From assembly GCA_029948255.1 (NCBI GenBank), contig JALIZF010001396.1, forward strand, positions 218,755 through 282,754: DNA of 64,000 nucleotides, in the 5' to 3' direction. Below the pieces are notes generated by a model. It was not told the origin of the DNA. It worked only from the letters and a program-made list of their open reading frames with translations, and did not search any database. Below are positions 40,313 to 51,321 of this stretch, piece by piece. Position numbers and translations under genes: made by a program. The number at the start of each line of letters is the position of its first letter. The first letter of the stretch is position 1. The DNA is from Telmatactis stephensoni. Its lineage: Eukaryota > Cnidaria > Anthozoa > Actiniaria > Isophelliidae.

Positions 40313-40908
40313 ATAGTGCAGGCATATCGTGCACAAAAAGTGCAGAATTGTTCAGTTTTTTGCTACAAGCATGAAAATTGGCACAATGATAGAAAACAAC
40401 ATGCTGACTAATTCCTGATATAGCGCCACGCCCAAAAATCAATACTTCCAGTTTTACACATGTGGAATTAATTTTCACTTAAAATTAAATACAATTGTTG
40501 TATTAACTAGTTGGTTCATGAAATGTGATAATTCTTTATGAGTACTGTTCCTTCTACCTAACTGACTATAGTGCCCCACCCTATTCCTCGTACTTCCAGT
40601 TTTATGTTAATGGATTTAATTAAATTCAAAATTACTGAAAATAACCGTTTTCTACAATGCTATCACTACCAACTAATCCAAATTGGTCTAATGATGCATG
40701 CCCTTTTCATTTCACATGCACTGCCACACCCTAAACTTAGTACTGCCAATATAGATACATAGGAATACCTCAAGTCTCTCAAGTATCAAAATTATTCACC
40801 TTGTTTTAAAGTCAAGGAGATAGAATAATAGACGGATATGATTGAAACAACGCAATTTGCATAACATGCAACCATGGCAACGCCTTTTCAAAAGTACTTC
40901 CAGTAATA
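40313..40908. repeat. Left arm of a large inverted repeat
   Basis: About 596 bp matching 42719-43288 in inverse orientation at very high identity, separated by about 1.8 kb. It starts TAGTGCAGGCATATCGTGC and ends near TACTTCCAGTAATA. TACTTCCAGT recurs three times in the arm. The small open frame at 40571-40762 is repeated in the other arm but has no known family. Confidence 0.9.
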
Positions 40909-41814
40909 GTACATTGTAATTGATTATTGGGGTTACTGGAGTTTATTAATTTTGGATTATGGAAAATCTAATATTTTTTAAGGTAAGAATCTTTGACAAG
41001 GGAGAGGGCTATTGCAGTTCACTCGTAGCAATCACTGAATTTTATTAATTATTTCAATAACTTCCCAAACGAATTAATTCCATTTGCAATCGCCTCCACA
41101 ATCAAACATGGCTGTGCACACAAGCTGCAATTTTGCACATTTTTATCTTGCTTACATTTACATCTGGTCAGGTGGCTACACATTTCCAAAATCTATTGCT
41201 TAGTTTTCCCACAATTGCGTCAATTTAATCTTTTTGGTCCGCCTTTGTCTACTGCCAAGTGCGGCGCAGAGAGTAGCTGCAACGACTGACCTGGCTTGAT
41301 AAGCGGTTAGTCTCTTAATGTGATTTTGGCGGAGTGCTGCAGATGGGATGCTGCCCCCATTGACTTGGCTTTTTTTTAAAACATTTCCTTCTATAAAGTC
41401 AATAACTATTTGGCAAAAGTTAGTTTAACTGTACAGTAGTACAACAAATTGCTGCAGTAGACTGACATATATTTCCAACAGATCTTTACATACAGAATCA
41501 TTCAAAGGCCGTTTAAATGTTGTTTTTACTTCTGCAAACAATACCTTCAAGTCAGAGATTTTCCCGAATATAGACATTTCATTGCAGCCCGTGAAGACAA
41601 AGAAATGAAAAGTTGAAGTTTTACTTCGAAATCGCGGGACGTTGGTGCGCAGATTCTCCAGGCCTATTCCAGGCCCTAAAATCGCCCAAAATCGCCTTAA
41701 GTTTTGAGTATCTTTGGGGATAATTTTGCTAAAATCGCCCAAAATTATGGCGATTTTAGTGCCCGGAGTAGGCCTATTTCCAGAGCCAGAGGCTCGTGGA
41801 AAAAGCAATTGAAG

Positions 41815-41995
41815 ATGGGCCCTTTTCTCCCGCTCTCCACCGATGCTCCATTTTAAGGGTATTTACAGTATATTAAAGCTACACGCAAAGAACAGAAGTC
41901 GAAACAAGGATAGGAAGTCACTGATATTCGATGGGGATCAAACTTGGGACCTCTCGCACTAACAAACTGTGCAATCCTTGCTCCTAAAAGTCGTG
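41815..41995 (-). mobile_element. tRNA-derived SINE, minus strand
   Basis: The minus strand reads GTTTGTTAGTGCGAGAGGTC then CCAAGTTTGATCCCC (B-box-like). Its body, CGACTTCTGTTCTTTGCGTG and ACCCTTAAAATGGAGCATCG, is shared with 7855-7975, a headless copy. Confidence 0.65.
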
Positions 41996-42124
41996 GAAGC
42001 CATGGAAAGCAGGAAGTGCAGCTGCTTTGCTAGGGCCTAGTGCTCTGAAAACTTCAAGAACTGCAATATCACAATCCTTACAAATGAAAAGAAAAGCCTT
42101 GAGTCTGATTCCTCTTAAGTGCAT

Positions 42125-42390
42125 GCTGCCAATCCAGTGAATTCCCGTTCTACATCACATGCTAATCCTTGTCCAAAAGAAGAAATCAAGTGTATGTTTC
42201 CAGGCAACTTGATGACTTTCATTTGCAAATTTCAACTAAAAGTAAAAAGCTCTCAAAAACCTAAGGAATCCAGCGAATTCCCGTTCAACACTAATTTTTC
42301 TCCAACAGAAGAAATCAAGTGTTTCTTGTTGGGCAATATGATGGATTTGCAAATTTCAGCAAAAAATAAAAAAAGCTCAATACCCTAAGG
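42125..42390. repeat. Tandem duplication, two units of about 140 bp
   Basis: Both units contain AATCCAGYGAATTCCCGTTC, AAGAAATCAAGTGT and TTTGCAAATTTCA, ending CCTAAGGAA. Located between the inverted arms. Confidence 0.8.
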
Positions 42391-42718
42391 AATATTTCCC
42401 AGTTCTACACGCTTTGGTTGACCATGGCTTTGTTAACTTCTAGATATGGTCTGTGATTTGAGGCTATCAGTGCCACAATATTCGCTCCAGATTACATCAA
42501 CCCTGGAGACATTCTGTATTAAACTGGGTCTTCACAGTCATGTGTAATTGATCAGGCTATTGTGAACGGGTTTTCTTTATGTGGAAAATTATAAAATAGT
42601 GAGAATTATTGATTGTTACGAGGGAAGTGCAATAACAGTGGCCTTTATGCAGGAATCCCTACAGAAAGATGTCAGATTGCCATATACCCAAACCTAATTC
42701 CAGATCATCAATTCCAAA

Positions 42719-43288
42719 GTATTATTACTGGAAGTACTTTTGAAAAGGCGTTGCCATGGTTGCATGTTATGCAAATTGCGTTGTTTCATCTCCTTGACTT
42801 TAAAACAAGGTGAATAATTTTGATACTTCGGAGAGACTTGAGGTATTCCTATGTATCTATACTGGCAGTACTAAGTTTAGGGTGTGGCAGTGCATGTGAA
42901 ATGAAAAGGGCATGCATCATTAGACCAATTTGGATTAGTTGGTAGTGATAGCATTGTAGAAAACGGTTATTTTCAGTAATTTTGAATTTAATTAAATCCA
43001 TTAACATAAAACTGGAAGTACGAGGAATAGGGTGGGGCACTATAGTCAGTTAGGTAGAAGGAACAGTACTCATAAAGAATTATCACATTTCATGAACCAA
43101 CTAGTTAATACAACAATTGTATTTAATTTTAAGTGAAAATTAATTCCACATGTGTAAAACTGGAAGTATTGATTTTTGGGCGTGGCGCTATATCAGGAAT
43201 TAGTCAGCATGTTGTCTTCTATCATTGTGCCAATTTTCATGCTTGTAGCAAAAAACTGAACAATTCTGCACGATATGCCTGCACTATA
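42719..43288. repeat. Right arm of the large inverted repeat
   Basis: Inverse copy of 40313-40908, ending CACGATATGCCTGCACTA. A few indels and substitutions separate the arms. Confidence 0.9.
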
Positions 43289-44173
43289 AAAGCTTGTAAA
43301 GTCTAACCCATCACGTGCACTCGTTTACACTTCGACAAAAATATTTTTTCCGCATTCCCTACTACATGTAATGTGTCATATTGTAAAGAAAGGTATGAAC
43401 CCAGGTGAATCAATATTTTATGGGAGTAATAATATTTGTCGAAGTAACAATATTTGTAAACCTGAGCAAAAGTCATCTTCAGAGTCAATGTGTTGTAGTA
43501 GGTATAGCATGAAAACTGAAAGCCGCTATTTTCGCATGCTTTATTCATTTTCTGATAACGGTACATCGAAAAGTGTGAGCGTTACACTTGTACCACCGTT
43601 TCCAAAACTTGAGACAAAACCTTATCAAGTTGATTTTATGCGGATTAAAATGTCACCTCTTCCCACGTACAAGCCATTATATCTTTGAGAGAGAGATATA
43701 TATATTTGTTACATTTGGAATTTGACCCCATAAGGGCTTGTATACAAAATATTGAATTAAATAACCCAAAGCTGTCTTTATTTTGAGAGGCAAGAAAACG
43801 TGTTTCCGCCTTGTTGTCACACTATAAACATGAAAACTTGCACGGTGTCGGCAAAACCTGAAAAATGCTTTTCGTTAAGGCCAAAAACCCTACAACTTGC
43901 TTACAACTGTTGCGTGCGACAAGAACAAAAGGTGGTAGGATTTGGGGTTGTTGCATGCAACAAGTTGTAAGAAAAAATTGTATCATGTAAATTGGCCTTT
44001 AAGATCCTACAACCCTTTGTTCTTGTCGCACGCAACGGTTAGCGAGTTGTAGGGTTGTTGCATGCGACAAGTTGTATAACCAAAAATTGCACGCGTACAT
44101 TGGCCTTTATCAAGGTTTTACTGTTGAATTCTTCACATTTCATGCACCTTGGAGGGACTTATCTCATCTGATC

Positions 44174-44476
44174 TTACTGCAATTTTCATAATTATGCGAA
44201 CTCTGGCCTTCAAACAGTCCGTTGGAATTTGTTTTTTTTTAAATAGCTTCCGCCCAATTCAAACAAACAACCAAAAAAATACTCATAAAGATCCCAAAAA
44301 ACCCATCAAATGACTTAATATGATCTTTAGACGATCTATAACAGCTAAATATAATTTTGATATTAGTTAAATCGACGTATTTTTGATTTTTAATTTTGAT
44401 TGACGGAAGCTAATTTGGCAAAAACCACTTGAGTGATTACATGTCTGAGTTCGCAGGATTTTGAAAATTGCAGTAA
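44174..44476. mobile_element. ACTGCGG-TTCGCAG MITE, copy 2
   Basis: TTACTGCAATTTTCATAATT on the left pairs with TTTTGAAAATTGCAGTAA on the right. The interior is shared with 14616-14914. Confidence 0.8.
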
Positions 44477-45371
44477 ACACTCTAACTAAACAATAATGAA
44501 AGTCTGTGTACCATTGCCATATTCATTTCCATTTATATCTCAGACCTATACATTTTACTAACAAGTATGATATAAAAATTAATCGATTTTTGTGTAAGTA
44601 AATCGATGCGGTCCAAAAGCCTTTCGAAACCCCTTTCGAACTCGGAATCATTCCGACTCGGAACAATTTCGATTTTTGCAGAGTTGTATAATAAATAAAT
44701 TTTTACTTGTCACTTGCATTTTGGCTCACCTAAAGGCTCGCCAAAATACAGTGTGACTCATAAAAATACACAGCTGTATTAGCTGGTTAGTCGACCAATA
44801 ACCTACATATATATTGACAGTCATATATAGAACATTTGTTCACGTGATAGGACCTTTACAGTTTAGCTACTGCTGTATGTGTTATGCTTCCGGTACTTCT
44901 TCCATCCGTCAACTACTCTTCAACAATTTTCCGCATTTCTCGAAAAAAGGGCTTGTTATCGCGCCTCCTACCTTAATTCAAAGGCTAAAATCATACAACA
45001 GAGCGATTAGGAAAGAATTTTCCGCATTTTTCCAATTCATCAGTATGGTAAGCCACAGGGCACAAGTAGAACTTTTGGTTAGCTCAAAGGTTCTTTAGGA
45101 TTGATGGAAAGGATTATGCAAAGGATGAATAGCGCTATCAATTGAATAAAACAGATAAATATGGATTTATGGAATAACATTTCACCCACGGAATAAGGAT
45201 TTACTTTCCTGCAAGTGGAGACAGATCAGAATGATAGGATATAATTGACATCTGTCATATCGAGCCACTCCCTTTTTGTAGTACAATCTACTGCTCGCTC
45301 CTCGTGTTATCGATAGACCAAGTGTGCGATTCAGCAGAGGTGGTGCCGTGCCTGAAAGATCCCTGAGAAAA

Positions 45372-47561
45372 ATGAACTACTTGGCCTTGTCCCTTCTAGT
45401 TGTGCTCTGCATTCCTGCAGGTAATATACTTATAGTATTATTTAAACCTTATAGCCAGAGTTTATTTGCAGTCTATATATTAGAATAAGGATCTGTGAGT
45501 AAGGACTAGTTCAGATCGACGCCGTACCAGCAAGGTCTTGCTGTACCAAATTGTTGCACTGAAATACATGGAACGTCCCAGGGATAGAATCAAACGAGCA
45601 AACAGTCCTAGCACTGGCAATCAACAGAACTAGGATAACATAGGGCAGACTAGCTTAGGCTAGAATTTGAATTGAGGACTGCACGTGGAATGTAAGGCGT
45701 CTGAACTAGGCCTTGGACGTCGTCTTATAATCAGACCGTAGCGGTTTTGTTTGTAATTTTGATATCTCAATTATGTCCCTAGCTTCCAAGCCACAACTGT
45801 ATTATATCATTACGCACTTTTGTTACTATTGAAATCGAATGAGCGGATACCAGAATACATACTACTCCCGTATCATGCATAATACAGATCTAGCTACAAG
45901 GCGTTTTCCAGTTTGAATTCGAGGTATTTAGTTTATACTCGCAGCTTGAGCTAAGCTTGAGGAAAATGAATTTTACGTGGCTTTCAATTAAATCGTAATT
46001 TTACACTGATTGGAACCGTATATACTCAGTTTACGTGACTGCACTCTCCTAGATTATCGATTGAAGAGCTGCAATTATAGCTTGGCTTGGCTTGCTTGTG
46101 TGACAATACCGTCCTTTTATCTCAGATCAACCTGAAATTGAATCTGATAGAAAATAAGACGTCTATCGTAACGGTGCCGTCACCTGATGCGTTTTTGGTT
46201 TGAACTGAAACTCAAAAATATTGCCCATAAAAGAAAAAAGCAGAAATCCAAATCAGCAAATTGTGTCGTATCTTTAGCTACTGATCAACGCTACGATAGA
46301 ACTAATTTCTCTTTCTTCATTAGCATAGAAATGTTTTGGGTTCCTCTGAATTTGCATTTATATCTTTAAAATCGTTTTATGTGTAATACTATGCGGGAAA
46401 GCTGAAACAGCAGTAGTTTCATCGTTCTGTTAGAGAAAAGCACATTTTATTAGCTCGAGATCGAGCCAAAATCGTCCGTATTTATCTGGTATTTGGTCGC
46501 TCTTAGAGATTGGCGAGTAGGATTTTCATACAGTCTGTGTAGGCTGTTAGTTTTCCCTGCCATCCAAAAGAAAGCATGATGAATATTTAATATTTGTGTG
46601 GGCTAGTAGCAAGGATCTTTTTTTTTCACAGACGGCGGGCACGGCCGGGGAAAGTAGCAATCCGTTATAAAGTGCATTCAGGGCCAGGTTCGAAGTGCGT
46701 TAGCTGGTTTCAGGTCTCTACCACGAATGCTCAACGAATTCTTGGGGTCCCCGTATATACCCCTTTGCAAAATGAAATCACGCAAACCTGAATATTTGGT
46801 CTTTTCACTCGTCACGGATAATTAAAAAAATCTCTTTCACGTTCACAAAAAAATCGAAAGTTGCTTTCACGTGGACGCAAAAAGATTTCAGTCGACCTTA
46901 AATCACGTTTCACGTCAAAATAAATCAGCCATTCACGTTTCACGCAAAAGGTATAGGAAACGGGAGTCTGAATTCTGCCGAGGACTCCGAGTGAACACTC
47001 AAACAAGCATCTTGTTTTTTGCTCATCAGTCCATCGGCCATCCATTCCATGACTCGTCCCCAGTCGTCTCGCTCGAAAAACAAAGGCAGGGACTTGTACT
47101 CGAATGCGTTTTTGTTTCTTTTTACCCTTGACTCTTTGCACGCGCTTTTTTTGCGAGTTTTAGGAGACGACTGGGGACGAGTCAGCATCCATCCGTAAAC
47201 CATCCATCCATTTGTTAGCTCACTCATTTTACACATGGATAAAATACCTTGGTTTCAAATTTCAGCTTTATCTTTGAAGTGCTACCAGTGCACCAACACA
47301 GATGGCAATTGTGAAAAGGATGGCAATGATTGTCCCTCAACAGCACTAAACCGCTGCTTGAAAGTTAAAGTTGGGGATACAGTTGCAAAGACCTGCTCTA
47401 CGGAAACCCTGTGTGACCTCATGAAATTCTGTGACGACAAAAAAGATTGTACTGCAAAGTGCTGCAGTGGGGATTTGTGTAACGCAAGCTCTACCGTGAC
47501 TCCCGCCATTATCGTGACAGTTGTAGCTACACTGATGTCCATCGCTGGTTCTCTCTTGTAA
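45372..47561 (+). CDS. LU gene B: GPI-anchored Ly6/uPAR-like protein, 2 exons
   Basis: Exons 45372-45420 and 47266-47561 (345 nt, 114 aa; phase 1 intron). Exon 1 is exactly the signal peptide (MNYLALSLLVVLCIPA). Exon 2 holds the entire mature domain, starting LSLKCYQC and ending CCSGDLCN, then a hydrophobic tail (TPAIIVTVVATLMSIAGSLL) that fits a GPI-anchor signal. The LU domain has 12 cysteines; the pair in MKFCDDKKDC is additional to the 10-Cys CD59 pattern. It is closest to gene D, with long shared blocks such as CDLMKFCDDK and DCTAKCC. Poly(A) signal AATAAA at 47718-47723. Role: an extracellular, lipid-anchored surface protein whose ligand cannot be told from sequence. Confidence 0.9.
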
Positions 47562-47717
47562 CTTCTGATGTTGACCCACCAGTGCTGAACTGGCACTTGA
47601 TTTCCTTTTCCATTTTTCAAAGAAACTTTAGTTGTAGTGATATTTCTTTGTATCAGTTTTCGGAACGCATTGTTTTGTAACCTTGTAATACAACTTAGAT
47701 TTAGCTTCTCAGAATTG

Positions 47718-47723
47718 AATAAA
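47718..47723 (+). terminator. Poly(A) signal of LU gene B
   Basis: AATAAA 157 nt after the gene B stop codon. Confidence 0.6.
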
Positions 47724-48036
47724 CAACGTTTGATGCTTTAGTTTTCAGCTTAACGCTACAATATAAAAGGCCTTCGAATTCTGTTTTCACAAAAAACATG
47801 AGACAATGAATGGCATTCGTTTGTTGCGTGACTAGTACCGTAACGTCGACGTCGCGACGCTGCGTTCTGGCGCCATTTCACTTGTTTTCGCTTCTTCTTG
47901 ACGTCGGCGACGTCATCGGTGATTTCGAACATTCATTAGCGAGCGCGTGGCGTACTGTTTCACGTACGTTGTGTCGACGGCATGCTTAGTAAATCAGTCT
48001 AAAAACGTTAAGAAGGTCCGTGGGACTTCTTGTTTC

Positions 48037-48330
48037 CGGGGGGGGGACTTTTATATATAGAAGGGCGACGATGCTGGTCGGAAATTTTGAAAATAACCAC
48101 TAAGGGTACCGGATTGTTATCCAGGTGGGCGTGGCATCACGTGATTTTTACCTGTTAATCGATGAGGGTTATTAAGTGACAAAAGTCAGATGATTTAGCT
48201 GTAGCTGTAATTCTTTATTCGAATTCCTCGGGTATCTTATTTACTGAAAAACACAACCAGTTCGCTGATTTTGACCCCTAAAAGGTAAGACGAACATCTC
48301 CGCTTTTATCCTATCGGAGTCCCCTCCCCG
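48037..48330. mobile_element. Poly-G/poly-C-ended element, copy 4 (about 294 bp)
   Basis: Starts CCGGGGGGGGG then ACTTTTATATATAGAAGGGC; ends GGAGTCCCCTCCCCG. It shares ATGCTGGTCGGAAATTTTGA and GACCCCTAAAAGGTA with 6378-6769. A target duplication is not clear here. Confidence 0.75.
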
Positions 48331-48847
48331 TGTGCAAGATGACAATTACATAGCTGGTAAATGCCACTGCTGATGATTTCTCAACTCTCCCCATGCAGTT
48401 CGTAAAGTAAATTTTAATATATGATTGCAACAAATGAACAGACTCGTTACCAGTCTCTTCTCGTACTCGCGTTGTGTTTGATGGGCTCGCGGTGTATCAA
48501 GGGAATAAAGGGAGAAATAGCCTTTGCGAACTAACATTGCGCGTCTTCCCACATTCCATTGTGAACAGAAGGAATAATGAAGTGACGACAAAACACGAGT
48601 CGGACAAACCATAGCGACGAAACGATGACGTTACCCGTTTTAGATTCCAAGCAAGTTTACGCGTTTTTTGACCTAAACTTTTTAAAACGACATACAAGGC
48701 GTTAATATTTAGGACTTTAAAAACTTCAGTCTTTATGTAGTAAGTGAACGAAAGGTCATAAGACCTCATAACTGTGGGTGCTGTCATGTAAGAACTACAG
48801 CCATTTCAAGTTGACCGGTCGAGCACTAGAGAAATTGTAAGAAGTCT

Positions 48848-49345
48848 CCTTAAAATTCCCGCTTTCCCCCACAAGAGTCCAAGACACAATTTCGGTCGGT
48901 AATATAATATAAATTTTTTTAAATAAAATTTATGTTATTTTTAACCGGCAAACTTAATGGCTTAAAATGTTTTGGTATATATACCAAAATAACAACATAT
49001 TACGCCATAATATATACTCCCAAAAAAAACCAGCTCCACGCACCCATAGCTTTATTCAAAAAATTCCCGCTTTCTCCCATAAGAAACGAGTCAAACACAG
49101 CTAAATTAAAATAACGACAATTACAGACACAAGAAACGAGTCAAACGCACCCTTAGCTTTATCAGTTCAAAAACTCCCGCTTTCTCCCACAAGCGGAAAC
49201 GAGTCAAACACAGCTAAATTGAAATAACGACAACACACACAAGAAACGAGTCAAACGCACCCTTAGCTTTATTCCCAAATCCCGCTTTCTTCGGCGAACA
49301 AAATGAGTCAAACACAGCTAAAATACAACGACAACAGAGACGAGA
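48848..49345. repeat. Degenerate tandem array, three to four units of about 115 bp
   Basis: Units contain TCCCGCTTTCTCCCA, AAGAAACGAGTCAAACACAG, CTAAATTAAAATAACGAC and CGCACCCTTAGCTTTAT. Confidence 0.85.
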
Positions 49346-50370
49346 CGAATCAAACGGCAAGGACGTTAACAAATACCAAAATATAAAATTAACCAAAAGT
49401 TATGCGCTCTTGGAAGTAGCTATATGCATCCATGACTTGCCTCACCATTGCCAGAAATTAGGGACATTTTGATGAACGCGCATGCTCAGAAGGGCCGTAA
49501 TGGCGACGAGATCGTACTAGAAAATGTATGGGAACACTCTCTTTTTAAAAAATATTTAGTGAACAAGGCTAACTTGTAGTTTTGCCGGACTAAAATTCGA
49601 AACGACTGCGAATCACACCTCTATTAGTAAAGTAAACTGTGTCTAAAACTATGTTTTACCTGGTTCCACGAGCAGCACAAAGTTTGCTTTCTAACTCCCT
49701 AAGATCGCCATACATTCTTTAGAAAATCACCGAAGTACTGTTCCTTCATGTCCAATTCATGAATTATCATTTCGCTCGACACGATGTGCCGCGGACTTCA
49801 AACTCAAACAACAATGTTTCCTGCACATAATACACGTGAAAAAACATCCATTATCCAAAGCCAAACTGGTTCCAAGAAGGCTTGAAAATCTAGTGTTTGG
49901 CTTACTTCGTGAGAAGCCATATTAAGAAAACAAATCGGGAAAATTTTGGCCAAGACGAAGTAATACCAGTAAACCTTCCGCCATTTTGTTTTTACGTTGT
50001 ATTCTGGGTAATATATCTACACATGGTTACCAATACTTTGCAAAAAGGGGATTTCTATATATTTGAGGCTGGCATGGCGTGACAATAGAATTCTGAGGTG
50101 ATGACGTCACAAATAATAAATGTCATGATTTACTAGCTTTATTCATCTTGATCAAGATAAAAAATCGCAAGTAAGTTGTAGAAATGATGAATGCAACTGG
50201 CTATTGGTCAAAAAAGTGAATATTTAAGCAAATGGGTAAAAAAGCTGAGCCCAGTAAAACCGCTGACCAATGTCCAATATTTCTGGTAATGCGACTTAGT
50301 CTAGTGTCTAACTTTGTCTACTAATGTTTGTTAAGTGCCATCGCTCTAAACACTAGTCTACAGATTGGCC

Positions 50371-50500
50371 AGAATCAATGTCGACCTTATTTGACTCATC
50401 GAGCACACTGTCGAAAATTTGATTAAAATTGATTTCTTTTATCTACAGCTTTGCCTAAGTATTAAGTACTACGACTGCATGTTCTAATGACAAAGGCTGA
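50371..50500 (+). pseudogene. Decayed LU exon 2 (intron end plus start of coding exon)
   Basis: Bases 50371-50449 closely match the end of gene C's intron (54131-54209): AGAATCAATGTCGACC, then GCACACTGTCGAAAATTTGA, then TTTTATCTACAG. After the preserved acceptor, the exon-like sequence begins CTTTG as in genes B-D. It then carries a small insertion and reads ATT AAG TAC TAC GAC TGC where gene D has ATT AAG TGC TAC CAA TGT. The first essential cysteine is thus lost, and a stop codon follows soon after. No exon 1, second half or GPI tail could be found nearby. This is a dead copy of the tandem family, lying between B and C. Confidence 0.8.
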
Positions 50501-51321
50501 CTGTGAAAAATTAAAATTTTTAACCACAATATATCTACAAGTTGATAAATCCGAAGCTCAAAGTTTTCATCGTAGAAAAACCGCTCTAACTAAGTCTAGC
50601 TAGCTGCTAGTCCCTCAAGGCATTAGAGAAATTATTCTGTCTAGCACTTAAATGAAACACTGCATATACATATCCATGCAAAGCAATTGTTTGTTATCAG
50701 CCGAGGGCGGGAAAAGAAGTGAATATAATTCACAGTCGACTTGGGAGGCCAGTGCAATTGATTCTCGAAAGTTCGCTATTGTCTTTCATTATAAGGAACA
50801 AGAATGGATCAGTTGGATAGTGCACTGTTGGATAGTGCACAGTTGGATAGTGCGCAGCCTTCGATGCGAGAGGTCCGAGTTCAATATCCAGTAACTGGTC
50901 CCACATTTCGACTTCTTCAGTCCGATCCTGTCTGTGTACCTTTGAATATCCTTAAGATAAACGGAGCACTGATGGAGAGGGAGGGGGGGGGGGTTGTAAG
51001 TTACGCACCGTCGGCCTCAAGGTGATCAGTGTAAAACTTGCGATGTGCACCGTTATGACGTAATAGGAATGGATGACGAACTTGCACCACAAAGGGAGAA
51101 AGGATGGGAGAGGTTGCCAGCAGTAGGTAAAGACAACTCTACATTGTCCGCGGAGAAGAATAATTGATCCATAAAATGATGGGCAGATGTCAATTTATGC
51201 AGAATTAGTAAAGCCTTCGAGAGCCGCTCCCTTTAGCATACAGGTTCTTACAATTTCGCAAACAAATTGCATTAACGTTTTGGAGCTCGATCTGGATCTC
51301 AGCGGTCAACATAAATCAAGA

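Larger units (their letters stand above)
38027..45371. other. Gene-free interval between CEP131 and LU gene B
   Basis: No recognisable coding exon. The CEP131 3' UTR ends at an uncertain site; AATAAA at 39450-39455 is one late candidate. The rest holds the inverted arms at 40313/42719, a SINE on the minus strand, a 145-bp tandem pair and MITEs. Confidence 0.7.
47562..51321. other. Intergenic interval between LU genes B and C
   Basis: Contains the gene B 3' UTR, a poly-G/poly-C-ended element, a tandem array, the decayed LU exon and three short units of TTGGATAGTGCRC at 50813-50855. No other coding sequence recognised. Confidence 0.7.

Noticed and set aside
40571..40762. 63-codon frame duplicated at 42849-43040
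   Set aside because: Its duplication is explained by the inverted arms; the peptide has no recognisable features and TACTTCCAG DNA motifs account for the repeated parts.
41425..41808. 127-codon open frame on the minus strand
   Set aside because: No recognisable domain, no splice-linked partners, and it lies between inverted repeats next to a SINE; kept out as unsupported.
43371..43688. 105-codon open frame on the plus strand
   Set aside because: No family features and overlaps an equally long frame on the other strand; no signal peptide or cysteine pattern like the LU genes.
46812..47236. Open frames on both strands upstream of LU gene B exon 2
   Set aside because: Located in the gene B intron, with a short inverted repeat (GACTCGTCCCCAGTCGTCT); no homology recognised.
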